A stretch of 64,000 nt of DNA from Narthecium ossifragum. Lineage: Eukaryota; Streptophyta; Magnoliopsida; Dioscoreales; Nartheciaceae. A program made the translations under genes and the position numbers. The stretch is taken from the NCBI GenBank assembly GCA_963920575.1, contig OY986970.1, positions 4,200,445-4,264,444 on the forward strand. The letters run 5' to 3'. Below the pieces are notes generated by a model. It was not told the origin of the DNA. It searched no databases and saw only the letters and a list, made by a program, of their open reading frames with translations. Below, one piece after another: positions 1 through 10,519 of this stretch (its first letter is position 1; every line of letters begins with the position of its first letter).

Positions 1-424
1 ATGGGAATGGGAATGGGACTAGGAATGGGAATGGGATGGGATTAGGAATGGTCTATTACCAAGGTGATTTTGTAATATCAGGATTGGGAATGGGAATGAA
101 GCATTACCATGTTTGGTATACAAACAGAAGCATGGGAATGGAATAGGAATGAAATACATATGACTAAAATACCCAGTTTTTTTAACATAGAGAGATTCGA
201 TTAAGGGTAGATTAGTAATTTAATTTTTGAACCACCATTAACCGCCATTCCGTCGGGAATGGAATGAGGCATTCCGGGGTATTAGATGGGATTGCCTCAT
301 TCCCAACTTGTCAGGAATGGAGCATTCCATTCCCAACTTTAATGTCTAACCAAACAACGGAATGGGATTTGACCAAGGATTTGACCATTCCATTCCCGGC
401 GGTTATGTCCAACCAAACATGCCG
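1..424. mobile_element. PIF/Harbinger-like element, right end (left end outside window)
   Basis: Non-coding sequence rich in GGGAAT/ATTCCC motifs. The right end reads CCAACCAAACATGCCG and is followed by TAA at 425-427. The reverse complement, CGGCATGTTTGGTTGG, resembles the tips of the elements at 34957 and 60407, which have 3-bp TTA/TAA target duplications typical of PIF/Harbinger. A second CATGTTTGG motif near 109 suggests nesting. The left end and its target copy lie before base 1, so the duplication cannot be confirmed. The element appears to have inserted into the LTR that continues from 428. Confidence 0.5.
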
Positions 425-427
425 TAA

Positions 428-1943
428 GTCTAGCCAGGGAGTCCATCGATCCCATCGATGTTTCCCCCCCATGGTTCTTGTCCAACGTACGTCCCTCCGA
501 TAGCCACTGCACGAGGACTGGGCTACCTCCGACGGTCCTTGTCACAGGGTGGGCCAGATGATACATGTAGGACACCCTTGCACATGCTGGACACCAGCAT
601 GGGGACACAAGTCGGGTAACGACATCCACCACTTAGCCTTTGATCACCGAAGTCCACAGGTCAACCCCACCCAGTCTAACCTAGCATGTCTAATGCACAG
701 GGAACAGGGCAGGATATGAATAAGGAAGACAGTAACAAACAACACAGCAGGGCACACCTTCGGCCCATTTATACTAAACACTCCCGAGGGTCATGACTCC
801 TTCGGTTCACCACAAAACAGTAATAAATAAGCAATTATGCAGTATGAGAGAACATGGTAAGCCCCGAGGGCAAAACAGCATTTAAAACAAGTAAAAACCT
901 TCCCTGCCTCAAAGGGGATCGATCTCATGCAACAATGAGATCGATCTTCCTTGAGTTAGGAAGCAACCACACCGGTCCTCCAACATGATCGATCTCCACC
1001 CATATGGAGATCGATCTGGGTCGTGACCCAAGAGACACCTCAGCCGACCGCTAAGAGATCAATCTCCCAACCTCAGGGAGATCGATCCCGCTCGGGCGGG
1101 GCGTGCCACCCCCAAAGAGATCGATCTCAAGCCATATGAGATCGATCCCAATGGGTTCACCGGTGGCCGGACGGCGAAGAATACCGCCGGACACCACAGC
1201 CATTCCTCATCAAACTTGATGGACTGGTAGATCTAAGAACCACGAAGCTACTCATGGCTTCAAAACCGGAAATCATCAACTCCACAAGGAGATCTATCGA
1301 AATCAAAACCGGATTTCAAACCTTTAAACAGCCGGAGTCTTTGAGTAAGAACCCTACCTCCACAAAGCTGCTTCGATCCACGAAGCCTAGCCTAGGATCT
1401 TCCTCACGCCGTCATGGTTCCAACGAGCCTTCAAGCTCCAAAAACGGTGGCCGGAGGAGGGAGAACGGAGGAGGAAGGGGCTGCCGGAACAGGAGAAGAA
1501 AACAGAGCCGGGAGGAAGAAGAAAGAAGAAGAGAAAGAAAGGAAGGAGGAGGGGAAGGGGATAAGGCCGGGGAAAAGCTGGCGAAGGCGGGGGAAAGGCG
1601 AAGGAGGGGAGCAAAAGTCTCCCCTCCCCTGACAGGGGAAGCGACAGCCATTGCCGTGGCCGTCCTTCGAACACCACCGCCAACGACTTCCAGGGCAAGT
1701 GAGATCGATCTTCCTTGACAAAGGGATCGATCTCCTCTGCCCAAAAAGGCAAACTTGGGCTGAAATACAAGTCCAAGCCCAGAACTTCTGATCTCGGGTC
1801 CACCTATCCTTTCTAAACAAACACAAGCACCAAACAAGGTCTGTGTGTGCACACCCAGTGTGAAACGACCGCCAAGGCGTAATTTCCCAAATTGCCCTTG
1901 GGGTCAACAACAAGCCACGGGGATAGAGGGGCGGGTCCTCACA
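428..1943 (+). mobile_element. Large LTR of an LTR retrotransposon, 5' part missing
   Basis: The last ~150 bases (1798-1943) closely match the end of the complete solo LTR at 12787-15290: both have a GTGTGTGCACAC motif, an 'AAATTGCCCTTG' stretch and end in GTCCTCACA. Upstream both have a purine-rich GGAAGAAGAAGAG tract (here about 1500-1560) and clusters of GATCGATC boxes. No gag or pol sequence follows; the downstream flank is an LRR-gene remnant, so this is probably also a solo LTR. Its 5' start is not in the window because a Harbinger element ends at 424. Arg/Glu-rich reading frames over the purine tract are not genes. Confidence 0.65.
917..1147. repeat. Four regularly spaced pairs of GATCGATC boxes
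   Basis: GATCGATC (one copy GATCAATC) starts at 917/939, 987/1009, 1057/1080 and 1119/1140. Within each pair the starts are 21-23 bp apart, and pairs recur every 62-70 bp. Flanks extend most boxes to GAGATCGATCTC-like palindromes. A fifth pair with the same 22-bp spacing is at 1703/1725, still inside the LTR. Equivalent but differently flanked boxes occur in the two other LTR copies of the window. Confidence 0.8.
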
Positions 1944-1948
1944 GTCTC

Positions 1949-2580
1949 ACCCACCTCACCGTCCTCAATGTCGGCGACAACCAAATCACCACCCAAGCGA
2001 GGAGAAGGTCTTCTCCACGCCGGAGAGAGGAGGGGGAGACCAGATGCAAACGCCGCCAGAGTGCAGGGAGGAGGAGGGAGGGGATGAACGGGTGTCGGGT
2101 GAAGGCAAAGGAGAAGGTTCTGTTGGAGGACGATCACGAAGAGACGAGGAAGGGGTGATGGTTGATCCTAAATGGATGCCGATGGCGGAGGAGTAGGTGG
2201 GCAAAAGGAGAAAGATGAGGAGCCAAGAAGGTAAAAATCTCATCTTTGGCATCACTATTCTCTCCCCCACTTCTCTGTATCACTCTAAAGCTCAATGTCT
2301 CTAGATCAATAGCGTCCCTCATGAACCTCGATCTCTCCAACAACCAGATCTTTGGCTCCATCCTCAGCAACTTCGGCAATCTCGAGATGCTCAGCCACGC
2401 TCTACTTGCTCGGAACCATATCTCCAACCATATCCCCTGATTTGTCTCCTACATGCTCCGGCTCTCAGACCTCAACCTCTCCCTCGCCGGCAACCACATC
2501 GCCAATGAGATCCCGTCCAATCTCTGCGAGATCCCATCCGATCTCGGTCCCCAAGTCCCTCCCGATCGCCGCCTATGTCG
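1949..2580 (+). pseudogene. Leucine-rich-repeat protein remnant
   Basis: Several plant-type extracellular LRR units can be read in shifting frames: one around 1950-1990 (LTVLNVGDNQIT), one around 2310-2440 (LMNLDLSNNQIFGS, then NLEML...ARNHISNHIP) and one around 2455-2525 (LSDLNLSLAGNHIANEIP). These match the LxxLxLxxNxIxGxIP consensus of LRR receptor kinases and receptor-like proteins. Stops and frame changes separate them and no kinase or membrane segment is seen. The LTR ending at 1943 may have interrupted the original gene. It is clearly dead; the exact family member cannot be named. Confidence 0.6.
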
Positions 2581-2639
2581 TTGTAAGGAGATACGGTCTG
2601 ATCTCTGCAACAACCAAAACAAAGGAGAAAGGCTCACGA

Positions 2640-2795
2640 GCTTTCAAGTTGAGCCTACTTATGGTCGAGTCCGAGCTCGAATCAGGTTCGAGCTTACCTT
2701 TAGGATCGAACTCGGCCCGAGTTCGAATTTAATTGAACTCAAGCCGGGTCTAATTGAGCTCGGGCTCGGACTACTCGTTAAAATCCCGGTTCGTT
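2640..2795. repeat. GAGCTCG/TTCGAG-rich degenerate repeat
   Basis: Short direct and inverted iterations of GAGTTCGAG/GAGCTCGG-like words lie between the LRR remnant and the copia remnant. Such sequence is common in short plant DNA-transposon derivatives, but I see no clear terminal repeats or target duplication. Confidence 0.4.
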
Positions 2796-2799
2796 TACA

Positions 2800-3475
2800 A
2801 ACCTACCGTGAGACCTCTTTTGATCCTCTTTGGCAGCAAGCTATGTTTAAAGAACTTAATGCTCTTACCAAGACTCATATCTGGGATTTAGTTACTCTTC
2901 CTCCCAGCAAGAGTGCAGTTGGGTGCAAATGGATTTATATGCAGCCTCCTCCAGGATATCCACATTCTCCTAATACTGTTTGTCATCTTCGACGTGCATT
3001 GTATGGGCTCAAGCAAGCCTCGAGAGCCTGGTTTGCCAAGTTCAACTCTGCTATGACAATGTGGATTTACCTTTAGATCTTATGACTCCACTCTTTTTAC
3101 TTGACACACTGTTGTTGGTGTCACTATTTTGCTATTTTATGTTGACAATATGATCATCATCGATGGTGATCATTCTGCGATTCAAGAGTTTTAATAGTTT
3201 TTGAGTCATCATTTTGAGATGAAAGATCTTGGCTCTCTTACCTATTTGTTGGGATTGGAGGTGTCTCCTTCTTCTATCTTGTGCCGGTCTTATCAATTGC
3301 AAGATAGTCGATAGCCCTCTTCAATCCAACATCAAACTTCGAGCTATTGATGGCGAACCACTTCAGAATGCGACTCTTTATTGACAACTTGTTGGTAGTG
3401 TTATATATCTCACAGTCACCAGACCTGATATCGCCTATGATGTTTATCTTATCAACCAGTTTATGATTGCTCCAC
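2800..3475 (+). pseudogene. Ty1/copia reverse transcriptase remnant
   Basis: The reading from about 2815 (DPLWQQAMFKELNAL, then TWDLV-like and GCKWIY) and from about 2940 (PPPGYPHSPN, LRRALYGLKQASRAW) is diagnostic of the copia reverse transcriptase. The segment between GCKW(I/V)Y and the PPGY block is deleted. Further on, out of frame, FYVDNMII (the YVDD site, with Asn for the second Asp), DLGSLTYLLGLEV and TRPDIAYDV can be read to about 3465. Stops and frameshifts are frequent. No integrase or RNase H is found; the block stops abruptly at a primer-binding-site-like motif of opposite orientation. Confidence 0.85.
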
Positions 3476-3487
3476 GCTCTGATACCA
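3476..3487 (-). other. Primer-binding site for initiator Met-tRNA (LTR element, minus strand)
   Basis: Read on the minus strand this is TGGTATCAGAGC, the primer-binding site complementary to plant initiator tRNA-Met that follows the 5' LTR of many plant retrotransposons. On the minus strand it is directly preceded by ...TTTAACA, a plausible LTR end in CA. Confidence 0.65.
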
Positions 3488-4200
3488 TGTTAAAGTTGTT
3501 CATGCAAGAAATTGTACCGGCTTTCGACGAACAAAACAATTGTATGTGTGTTCTCCAACCTTCTCGAAAACGAGCGAGGGTGTTAAGGTCGCGAAAAGAA
3601 ATGAAGCGAAAATACGTTAATTGCAAATGAACACAAGTAATTTGCTCTGACGACACCGAAATCGGCTCCGTCGAAAAGATAAGCTATTTTATTAATTGTT
3701 GAGACGACACCGATGACGGTTCGGGCAAAATACTTACTGGCAAACGAATGCGAGTAAGCTTGTTATAGAATGTAGGGCAGACCTGCGATACAATAGTGCA
3801 GGACGGACCTACGATACAAGAGTGCAGGATGGACCTACGAAAGACCTAAATCTAAGATAAAAGCAACAACAAAGCCTACTGATAAAAGAGTATATACTTT
3901 GGTTTATGGTTGTTGTCAGGGGCCTTATTGTTGCATCGATCTCCTGATTCGTTTATACTACTCCTTTCCTTTTAGCGGTTGGTAGCGGTTCCTCAGGTTG
4001 TTGCTTCATCTTGTCTTTGCAGTTGAACTGCTAATTAGTTATACTAACTGATTCTGCTCTTAGTTATGAATATTGGGCTTTCCTTTTCTCGGCTTCATTC
4101 TTCGCTAGTACTTACTTTCGCGTGGCTTCATTCTTACTTTCACGCCCTAAAGTCATTTGTAACCAATGCCTATGATATGCCTATATACGAAAGAAACAAT
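3488..4200 (-). mobile_element. Probable degraded LTR, other end uncertain
   Basis: The segment starts on the plus strand with TGTTAAAG, which is a CA-ending LTR tip on the minus strand, right next to the PBS-like motif. No open frame of note is present. At 3765-3845 three imperfect units of ~28 bp (GGACCTACGATACAAGAGTG-like) lie in tandem. I could not locate the second LTR tip; the limit near 4200 is a guess. Confidence 0.35.
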
Positions 4201-4380
4201 TTTTATGGTGTACAAAGGTAAAAGAACGTGGGAATTGGGGAATATAAATTGTATTTCTATCTGTTTATTACAGTGTATACAATGTATACACTATTCTTTA
4301 CATAAGAAAGAGACTGTATATATATGATAGTACTTTTTTTCTTCCACTTTTGGTTACCCTATACCTGGGCTCAACTAATC

Positions 4381-4403
4381 AAATATATATATATAGATAT
4401 ATA

Positions 4404-4441
<38 letters not shown>
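4381..4441. repeat. TA-dinucleotide microsatellite
   Basis: An almost uninterrupted (TA)n tract with two short GATA/GTATA interruptions. The DNA on both sides (4200-4600) is AT-rich and I see no gene in it. Confidence 0.9.
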
Positions 4442-4444
<3 letters not shown>

Positions 4445-4611
4445 TTAGACTAGACACCACTCAAGTATTTTTTTTGGTAAAAGAATACCTAATTTTTTAA
4501 GCATAGATTTGTCTCGGGATATGATTATACTATATTAAACCCAAAACCATTAAACAACTTAGTTTTCAAATCCAAAACTAAAATAGATAATAGAATAAAA
4601 ATATAAGACGT

Positions 4612-4960
4612 TCGCTTAATTGCTTTCTCTTCCACGGAACTTATCTATTGAATTGTTCCCCCTCTCCGATCAAAGAGAGATCTACAAGAATTCCGATAAC
4701 CAAAAGCGAAGTTCCTTCTCCTCATTGTTTTCTCCTCTACAATAATTCCTTCTCTTAATTGCTTTGATTATTGAACCTTTTCCCTCTCCGATGAAAGAGA
4801 GATCTGCGAGAATTCCGGTAATAAAAAACGAAGGATCCTTCTTTTAATTGCTTTCTCTTCTACAATAATTCCTTCTATTAATTGCTTTAACTATTGAATC
4901 TTTCCCCCTCTCCGATCAAAGAGAGATCCAGAAGAATCTCATAATAATAAATAAATAAAA
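4612..4960. repeat. Three tandem units of ~122-125 bp
   Basis: Each unit contains TTAATTGCTTT, then a short pyrimidine tract, CTCTCCGAT(C/G)AAAGAGAG (about 4662, 4784 and 4909), then GAATTCCG(A/G)TAA and an AAAAGCGAA-like end. The CTCTC...GAGAG core is an inverted repeat in each unit. No protein is encoded. The array ends about 500 bp from the 3' end of the heat-shock factor gene. Confidence 0.75.
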
Positions 4961-5460
4961 GCGAATCGATCCCTCTCATCTACGGACGTGGTAAATAGGG
5001 AGAGCAACGGACATGATCAATTGGGTGGCTGCCCAGCCCTTCTTCCTTCCAATCTCTCTCTCTCTCGCTTTCGTGTGCGCGCGCAGGGCACCAATAGTGT
5101 CCTATCACCATCACCGGAGAGAGACTGTTACCGTCGGAGACATAAGGGAGGCGTACAGTTCCTTATTTCTTTAATTTTGTTATTTATTTTATGTTTTGGT
5201 GTATAGTCCAACTCAATATATATATATATGATAGTACAATGGTGTTATAGAAAGCATGGTAGGAGCGTATATGGAAGAAGAATAATAAATATTTTCGATA
5301 TATTCTAACATTCAAGGTGATGAGCTGTGAGTTTATTCCCTTATATGATCCATGCGAGTGCAGCAATTGATCAATAATTTCTAGACTCTAAATCCCGCAA
5401 AACATAATTAAAAATAAATCCCGAAGAACTATACGGTGTATATAGTGCACGTTACATAAA
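4961..5460. other. Intergenic and probable 3' UTR of the heat-shock factor gene
   Basis: AT-rich with a CT repeat near 5052. No credible reading frame. The part nearest 5460 should hold the 3' UTR and polyadenylation region of the minus-strand heat-shock factor gene. Confidence 0.5.
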
Positions 5461-6540
5461 TCATTGTCCCAATAGAGAGAAAGGGAAAGCTGCAAGCTGC
5501 CCGGGCACTTCAATCTCAGGCAACAACAGCATCGAACTCCCCGGAGCAAAAGGATTGCCACCGCCACCATCACCATCCATCTCTGGAACAATACGACTGC
5601 CGCAAGCTTCACTGTCATATCCACCAGAATAAGCATTGATACCAGCACTTGAAGATGCCATGGCTCCAGGAGTAACCAATGAATAAAGACTAGTCCCTTG
5701 TGGAAATGGACAAAATTCGAAGGATGGCACCGCGGTCTCCAAGAGTGGAGGATCAACAGGATCAGCTGAAGAAGGCGGTGGTGAAAGAAGGGGAGCGATG
5801 ACGACCCGCCTCTTCTTTTCTCCGTCGACATCGTTCAGCTGCTGCCGGCGGAGCTGATGGTGCTGCTTCTTGGAGAGGATGATGCTATGAATGAGGTCAG
5901 GCTCCTTGGCCACTCTAGCCAGGAAGGTCATCATCTGCTGCGGCAGCCTCTCCGTCACCTCCAGCCGCCTGTTCATGCTCTGCAGCTCCGCGTCAAGGGC
6001 TCTCTGCTCGCCCCGCAGCCGCCTAATCTCCTGCAGCAGCGCCTCCTCCTCCTCATCCGATACCCCCTCCTTCCCATCAGAGCTGCTACCATAAGCCTCA
6101 TCCTTCTTCCTCCGCCGCACGAGGTTAGGCAGCAGGTGCACTTGTCCCCTCAGAAACGACTCGTGCGCGAACTCCCATTGATCCGGATCCACCTTCCTGA
6201 ATCCCTGTACACCCAAAATCAAAGATTGAAGTGTAATTCATATATAGACAATCAAAGAGAGAAGGGGGGGCGGGGGAGGGAGGTTATGTACATAGGTGTT
6301 GAGCTGGCGGACGAAGCTGGAGAAGTTGGAGTGCTTGAAGTAGGAGGGGAGGAGGAACTGGGAGAAGCTGGAGGGGTCCAGGACCAAGAAACTATTATTC
6401 ATCCTTCCCCACCGGATGATATGATCGGTCCTTGGATCGCTCACCATCTGGTAGGTCTTCGACACGAAGGGTGCCACTTGTACTTGCTGCTCTTGCTGCT
6501 GCTGGTTCTCACTCTCACAACAACCCCACTTCCCGTCCAT
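5461..6540 (-). CDS. HSFC1: Class C heat-shock transcription factor
   Basis: A nuclear transcription factor that would bind heat-shock elements (nGAAn repeats) through a winged-helix domain. Two exons: 6540-6292 (83 aa) and 6204-5461; the 87-bp intron 6205-6291 is GT-AG, phase 0, and splits the DNA-binding domain between QLNTY and GFRKVDPD, the conserved intron position of plant HSFs. Product 330 aa. DNA-binding domain about residues 23-113 ([39 protein letters not shown]), a basic RRRKK at 113-117 as likely nuclear signal, an acidic linker, then heptad-rich HR-A/B about 134-180 without the long class A insertion. No C-terminal AHA activation motif is obvious, which fits class C. Met at 6540 is chosen because in-frame Mets further upstream precede the glutamine-rich start only by UTR-like sequence. 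Paralogue number is not resolved. Confidence 0.93.
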
Positions 6541-7468
6541 CACGCCGTGTCGATGTCTGGAGACCTCCAAAAAAAAAGAAGAAGATCTCCCTCTATTGGC
6601 CAAAACACCACCGTGTAAAACCCCAGCTATGACCGTAGTCCTTATCAACCTCAAACCGTAACTATATCTGAAGATATTTGCAGTCAATGTACAATGAAAA
6701 GAAAAACCAAAGAAGGTAACTAACTGTTTCCATTCCAAGTAACCTCCTCATGGATGGGGCACCAAAAATGAACCAAAGCAGAGCAATGGCTTTCGTCTCA
6801 ACCCCTCCTCTGTCTCTTATAACATCACAACCACCAATAAATGCAGGGGTTATGGGTGACACTAAACTGTATAACAGTATAAGTAACGAGGCCTACCTGA
6901 AGCCATTCACGTACACGTGTCGCCCTATACTATTACTATAGTCGTCTCCTCACCAGACGTACTCGCCCAGGAGGCTATTCCTCATTGGATGAGAAACACG
7001 AACCTCACACCATTACACCAGGTGGGTGGTATTATAGATCCAAACAACGAGAGAATAGTAACGTAGCAAATAAACAAGCTGGGCTGATCACTGTAAGAAG
7101 GATTCGTGCCAGGTGCGTAGCAGATCTCCATGGGGACATTGGCCCCCTTTCTTTTTGGTGCCAGTGTCTCTCTTTTTGCTTTGCTACTCGTGAGAGAAGG
7201 GGAGGTTGGTGTTACGTGGACGTGGAGCTCTCTGGTTGACTAGCATGGTCAAGACAAAGCCCCAAAACTTCACGCCGTGCGTCTGCAAACAGTGAGCCGT
7301 TTGGATATGTTTCGACCTGGGATTGGTGGAGTGGGTCAGTTGAGATCTTTCTTGGATACGTTCCGAGCTGTGGTGGAGAGGTGTGTAATAAATAATGGGG
7401 ACGATGGATACGTTTCGACCCGTGAGTGGTGGAGAAATGGGGGTGTGTTTGGAGGATTTTTTGCTAAT
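6541..7468. other. Upstream region of the heat-shock factor gene, no other gene seen
   Basis: Presumed 5' UTR and promoter of the minus-strand gene. The sequence is of ordinary composition with no recognisable coding frame, RNA gene or repeat. I did not find a convincing TATA box or heat-shock element array by eye. Confidence 0.4.
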
Positions 7469-7470
7469 GA

Positions 7471-8000
7471 TACCCAAAAATCAATTTTAGCACTTTGATA
7501 GATGTTTACCGTTTTTTTTTTGGATTTGAAACCCTCGTCTGTTGGCTGTTGAGTTTGTGGAGCCTGATCATTTCCGACCCGACCATGACCCACTACGCAG
7601 AGTTGACGGGATCCGGGGCAGCGCCCCGGCGGGGATCGACCTGCCCGGTCAGGTCGCGGGGTCCAGGGGCAGCGCCCCCGAAACAAAAATGGATTTGAAG
7701 ATCCGTTGATAGGGGTAGTTTATGTAATTTTCTATTCCCTATGTGCCGAAACCCTAGTATATGAGGGTTTGTATGGGCGGCCGTCATTTGTAACTTGTAA
7801 TTGGCTCTTTGTCTCTGAGATAGTGAAAACCTCCAGCGACTCCATGAACGTAGCCCTATTCTGGGATGAATCACGTAAATTTTGTGTCTGTGCTTGCTTC
7901 TTCTTCTTCCTCCTCTCTTCTAGATCCTAAGATACCCAAAAATCAATTTAGAACTTTGATAGAGGTTTACCGTTTTTTTTTTTTTGGATTTGAAACCCCT
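7471..8000. mobile_element. LTR-like sequence between two ~65-bp direct repeats
   Basis: Two near-identical blocks, 7471-7535 and 7933-8000, start with ACCCAAAAATCAATTT and run through GTTTACCG, a T tract and GGATTTGAAACCC. Between them 7538-7925 looks like a solo LTR of copia type: it starts TGTTGGCTG, carries a GC-rich block with repeated GGGGCAGCGCCCC-like words (7615-7680), and ends with GAACGTAGCCC...TCACGTAAATTTTGTG, then CTTCTTCTTC, typical of plant LTR 3' parts. A clear CA terminus and 5-bp target duplication are not seen. Confidence 0.5.
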
Positions 8001-8017
8001 CAGCCAGATTACCATCA

Positions 8018-8905
8018 TATCCTCACTTTTGACGATGTTAGTGTACATGTATACCATGCTACATAACATGGTAAGCAACATTAGACATTGATTCACGGGA
8101 CATTAATTTCCCGCCACGTGGCAAGCAACAATTAACGAAGACGTACGATGGTGTCATCATTAAATACGTGAGAAGACCTGCCGTGCCCATGATGCTCGTA
8201 TTAAATGTGTTTTTAACTACACGTAGAAATTCGTGTCCGCCTTTCACAAATACACATAAAATACCATTCCATGCGTAGTTATCACTATACGCGCGAAGAA
8301 AGTATGAGAATGTCGCACAAAAACAATACTCGCGTTTTTCGAAAGTCGAGGGTTAGCATACTTTGAAAAGCCGGAGGTATGAGAAACCCTTTTTCTCTAT
8401 TGCGGGATCTTGTGAAGGCAAACAAGAAGGCGATCTCTCGATCTCCTAGTGAAAATTGAAACGGTGAGTATGCAGATTTGAAAAGCTGTATGCGAATCAT
8501 TTTTTATGCGTATTTATCTGACGTGACGTTTTCGAATGGACGTCGGCTGACACCGTTGTACCGGTTGGCTAATATGTGCTTATCATGTACGTGCGGGGTA
8601 ATTAATGTTAACCGTGACTTTCGAGAAACATGATTATTGTTTTCGTGTGACATTAGTATACTTTCTACATGCGAATAGTATTTTATGCGCGTTTGTGAAA
8701 GGCACAAGTGAATTTCTGCGCGTCACGCATTTAATGCGAGTATCGTCGACATGACATGCCTTCTCACGTATTTAATGATGACATCGCCGTACGTCGTCGC
8801 TAATCGTTGTTTGCCATGTGGGGGGAATTAATGCCCCACGGTACCTGCCACGTCATGTGATATGGTATGTATGTATGATGTCATCGTAAAAAATGAGGAT
8901 AGGAT
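8018..8905. mobile_element. Long-TIR element, probably MULE-like MITE
   Basis: About 8018-8275 and 8665-8905 are inverted copies of each other, matching for roughly 240 bp with scattered changes. Shared landmarks are TATCCTCA at the tips, ACGATG, GGCATTAAT/ACATTAAT, GTCATCATTAAATACGTGAGAAG (8155-8177, inverted at about 8760-8780) and CCTTTCACAAA. No protein is encoded in the ~390-bp centre. Long TIRs fit the Mutator superfamily, but no 9-bp target duplication could be fixed. Confidence 0.7.
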
Positions 8906-9349
8906 AATAATTTCAATGAACAAGGGATATCAAATCGTAAAAACAAAAAAAAAGTGAATGCGTAACAAAATGCTAAAAGTAATATGCGGATATGATCTGA
9001 CAAAAAAATTCTGTGTTTGGTCCGAATAAGACCGATTGAAGAGGGGTGGCGGTGGGGCGGCCATTGTTTAGTTGCTGGGTCCTTGTCAGGATGCCCTCCG
9101 GTTTAGGTTTTATCTATTTTGGACACGTCGATCCATACGGCCTCGCTGTAGTGTAGTGGGGATGTTTCCACTAATCGATGCGTTTGGCTAAGTAGGCCGC
9201 AGGGGCAGGCTAGGCTTTTGATTAGGCTCGTCTATTTTATTTGCATTGGGAACCGGGGGACAAGTGGGGTGGGCCTCATTTGGGCCAACAGTACGCATGG
9301 GTGGGTAATGGGCTTCGCAGACTAAAGCCTTTTCGTATTCTGGGTAGGT
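8906..9349. other. Intergenic, nothing recognised
   Basis: AT-rich then mixed sequence without a supported gene or repeat boundary. Confidence 0.4.
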
Positions 9350-10519
9350 AGGGGTGTCCAAATAGCCCGGCCCGATATGGGTTTGGCCCAGGCCCGTCAA
9401 GGCCGTAGCCCGGTCCGGCCTGGGTGTTGGCCCTGCTGGACCGGGGTAATCCGGGTTCAGGGTCGGACCAGGGCCCACTAGTCTAAAACCCTGGCCGGCC
9501 TGGCCCAGTCCGGGTTTTAAAGAAAAGATTTACCATGACACACCAACCGTGTATGACGAGCGCCGAGCGGTGCGGCAGAGAGAAGGGAGGGCGCGGGGCG
9601 GGGCGGGGCGAGGGGGGGGGGGGGGTGGCATTGCTCTAATTGTTGCCGCGCATGTGCCCTACGGCATCTGGTTCATCGCAACCCGCATCCGGGAGAAGAG
9701 CGCCAGGAGGGCGACATCTGGTTCATCGCCGCCCGCATCCGGGGGAAGAGCTCGTAGGCGGTCTCCACACCGCCCGATCCTGGCCCCGACCTCTTTGCCG
9801 CTCCCAAGTTTCACCGACCTCACCGTCGTCCACGACACTCGCAACACCTCCGTCCACGATCTCGGTCTCGAGTCTCTCCCTCCCGCTCCACCTCGCCAGT
9901 CGTCCCGATCTAGCCACCTCGACGCCGGTCGCCCCGATCCACCTGATTCCCTTGGAAGACGACCGTGAGTGAGGGCCTCTCCACTTCACGTCTCCCCGAT
10001 CCCAGCTTCACGAGCGGTTGGATCCCCTTACTCGTGCGCCTACGCCAGTGAGCTCTGCCTCTAATGGCGTTCACCATCTTCATCTCTCTTATCGTCCTTT
10101 CCGCCACCGCCTTCGGCAACGTCGAGCAACCTCTCCTCCCTCTCGATTGACCCCTCCACCCATCTCCTCGACTCCTACTCGCCCATCCTCCACACCTTCG
10201 CCGCCCATATGCTCCCACGCCTTCGGTTGCCCCGATCCAGCCACCTCGACACCAGTTGCCCCAATCGGAGTCGGAGCGGAGTCGTCGCCAACTCCGATCA
10301 GGGAGAGAGGTGGGCCCCGATCCTCTTTAACCCGGCCCGGTCCGGTCCAGCCCGGTTTCCAAGCCGGGCAGGGCCATCACTTGGGAAGACTGGGTGGAAG
10401 GCCTATTGGGCCTAGTACTGGTCGGCCCCGGTCCGGATGCATATAAGGGTTGGACCGGGTATTGCCTCCAATCCTAAGCCGGGCCGGGCCAGACCGGGCC
10501 GGCTCGGATGGACAACCTT
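9350..10519. mobile_element. hAT-like non-coding element with GCCCGG-rich ends
   Basis: The left tip TAGGGGTGTCCAA (9350) and the inverted right tip CAAGGTTGTCCAT (ending 10519) are similar, and both are followed inward by GCCCGGCCCG-type repeats (9365-9520 and 10330-10505). This is the organisation of the better preserved hAT element at 43688. The flanking octamers match only partly, so the target duplication is not proven. The centre is GC-rich, with a ~51-bp tandem duplication at 9664-9765 (CATCTGGTTCATCGC...) and an eleven-or-more G run near 9613. Reading frames are low-complexity and not credible. Confidence 0.6.

Noticed and set aside
1254..1913. Several overlapping 140-160-codon frames on both strands
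   Set aside because: They are Arg/Glu/Gly-rich or Leu/Pro/Phe-rich translations of a purine tract inside an LTR, with no domain and equal openness in several frames.
4612..4960. CRISPR-like array
   Set aside because: Repeats are long, diverged and directly adjacent without unique spacers, in a plant genome.
5857..6618. 253-codon plus-strand frame opposite the heat-shock factor
   Set aside because: It is the antisense shadow of the two HSF exons and crosses the intron; composition is Leu/Arg low complexity.
9549..10446. Pro/Ser/Arg-rich frames of 100-142 codons
   Set aside because: GC-rich transposon interior; frames overlap on both strands and show no homology I recognise.
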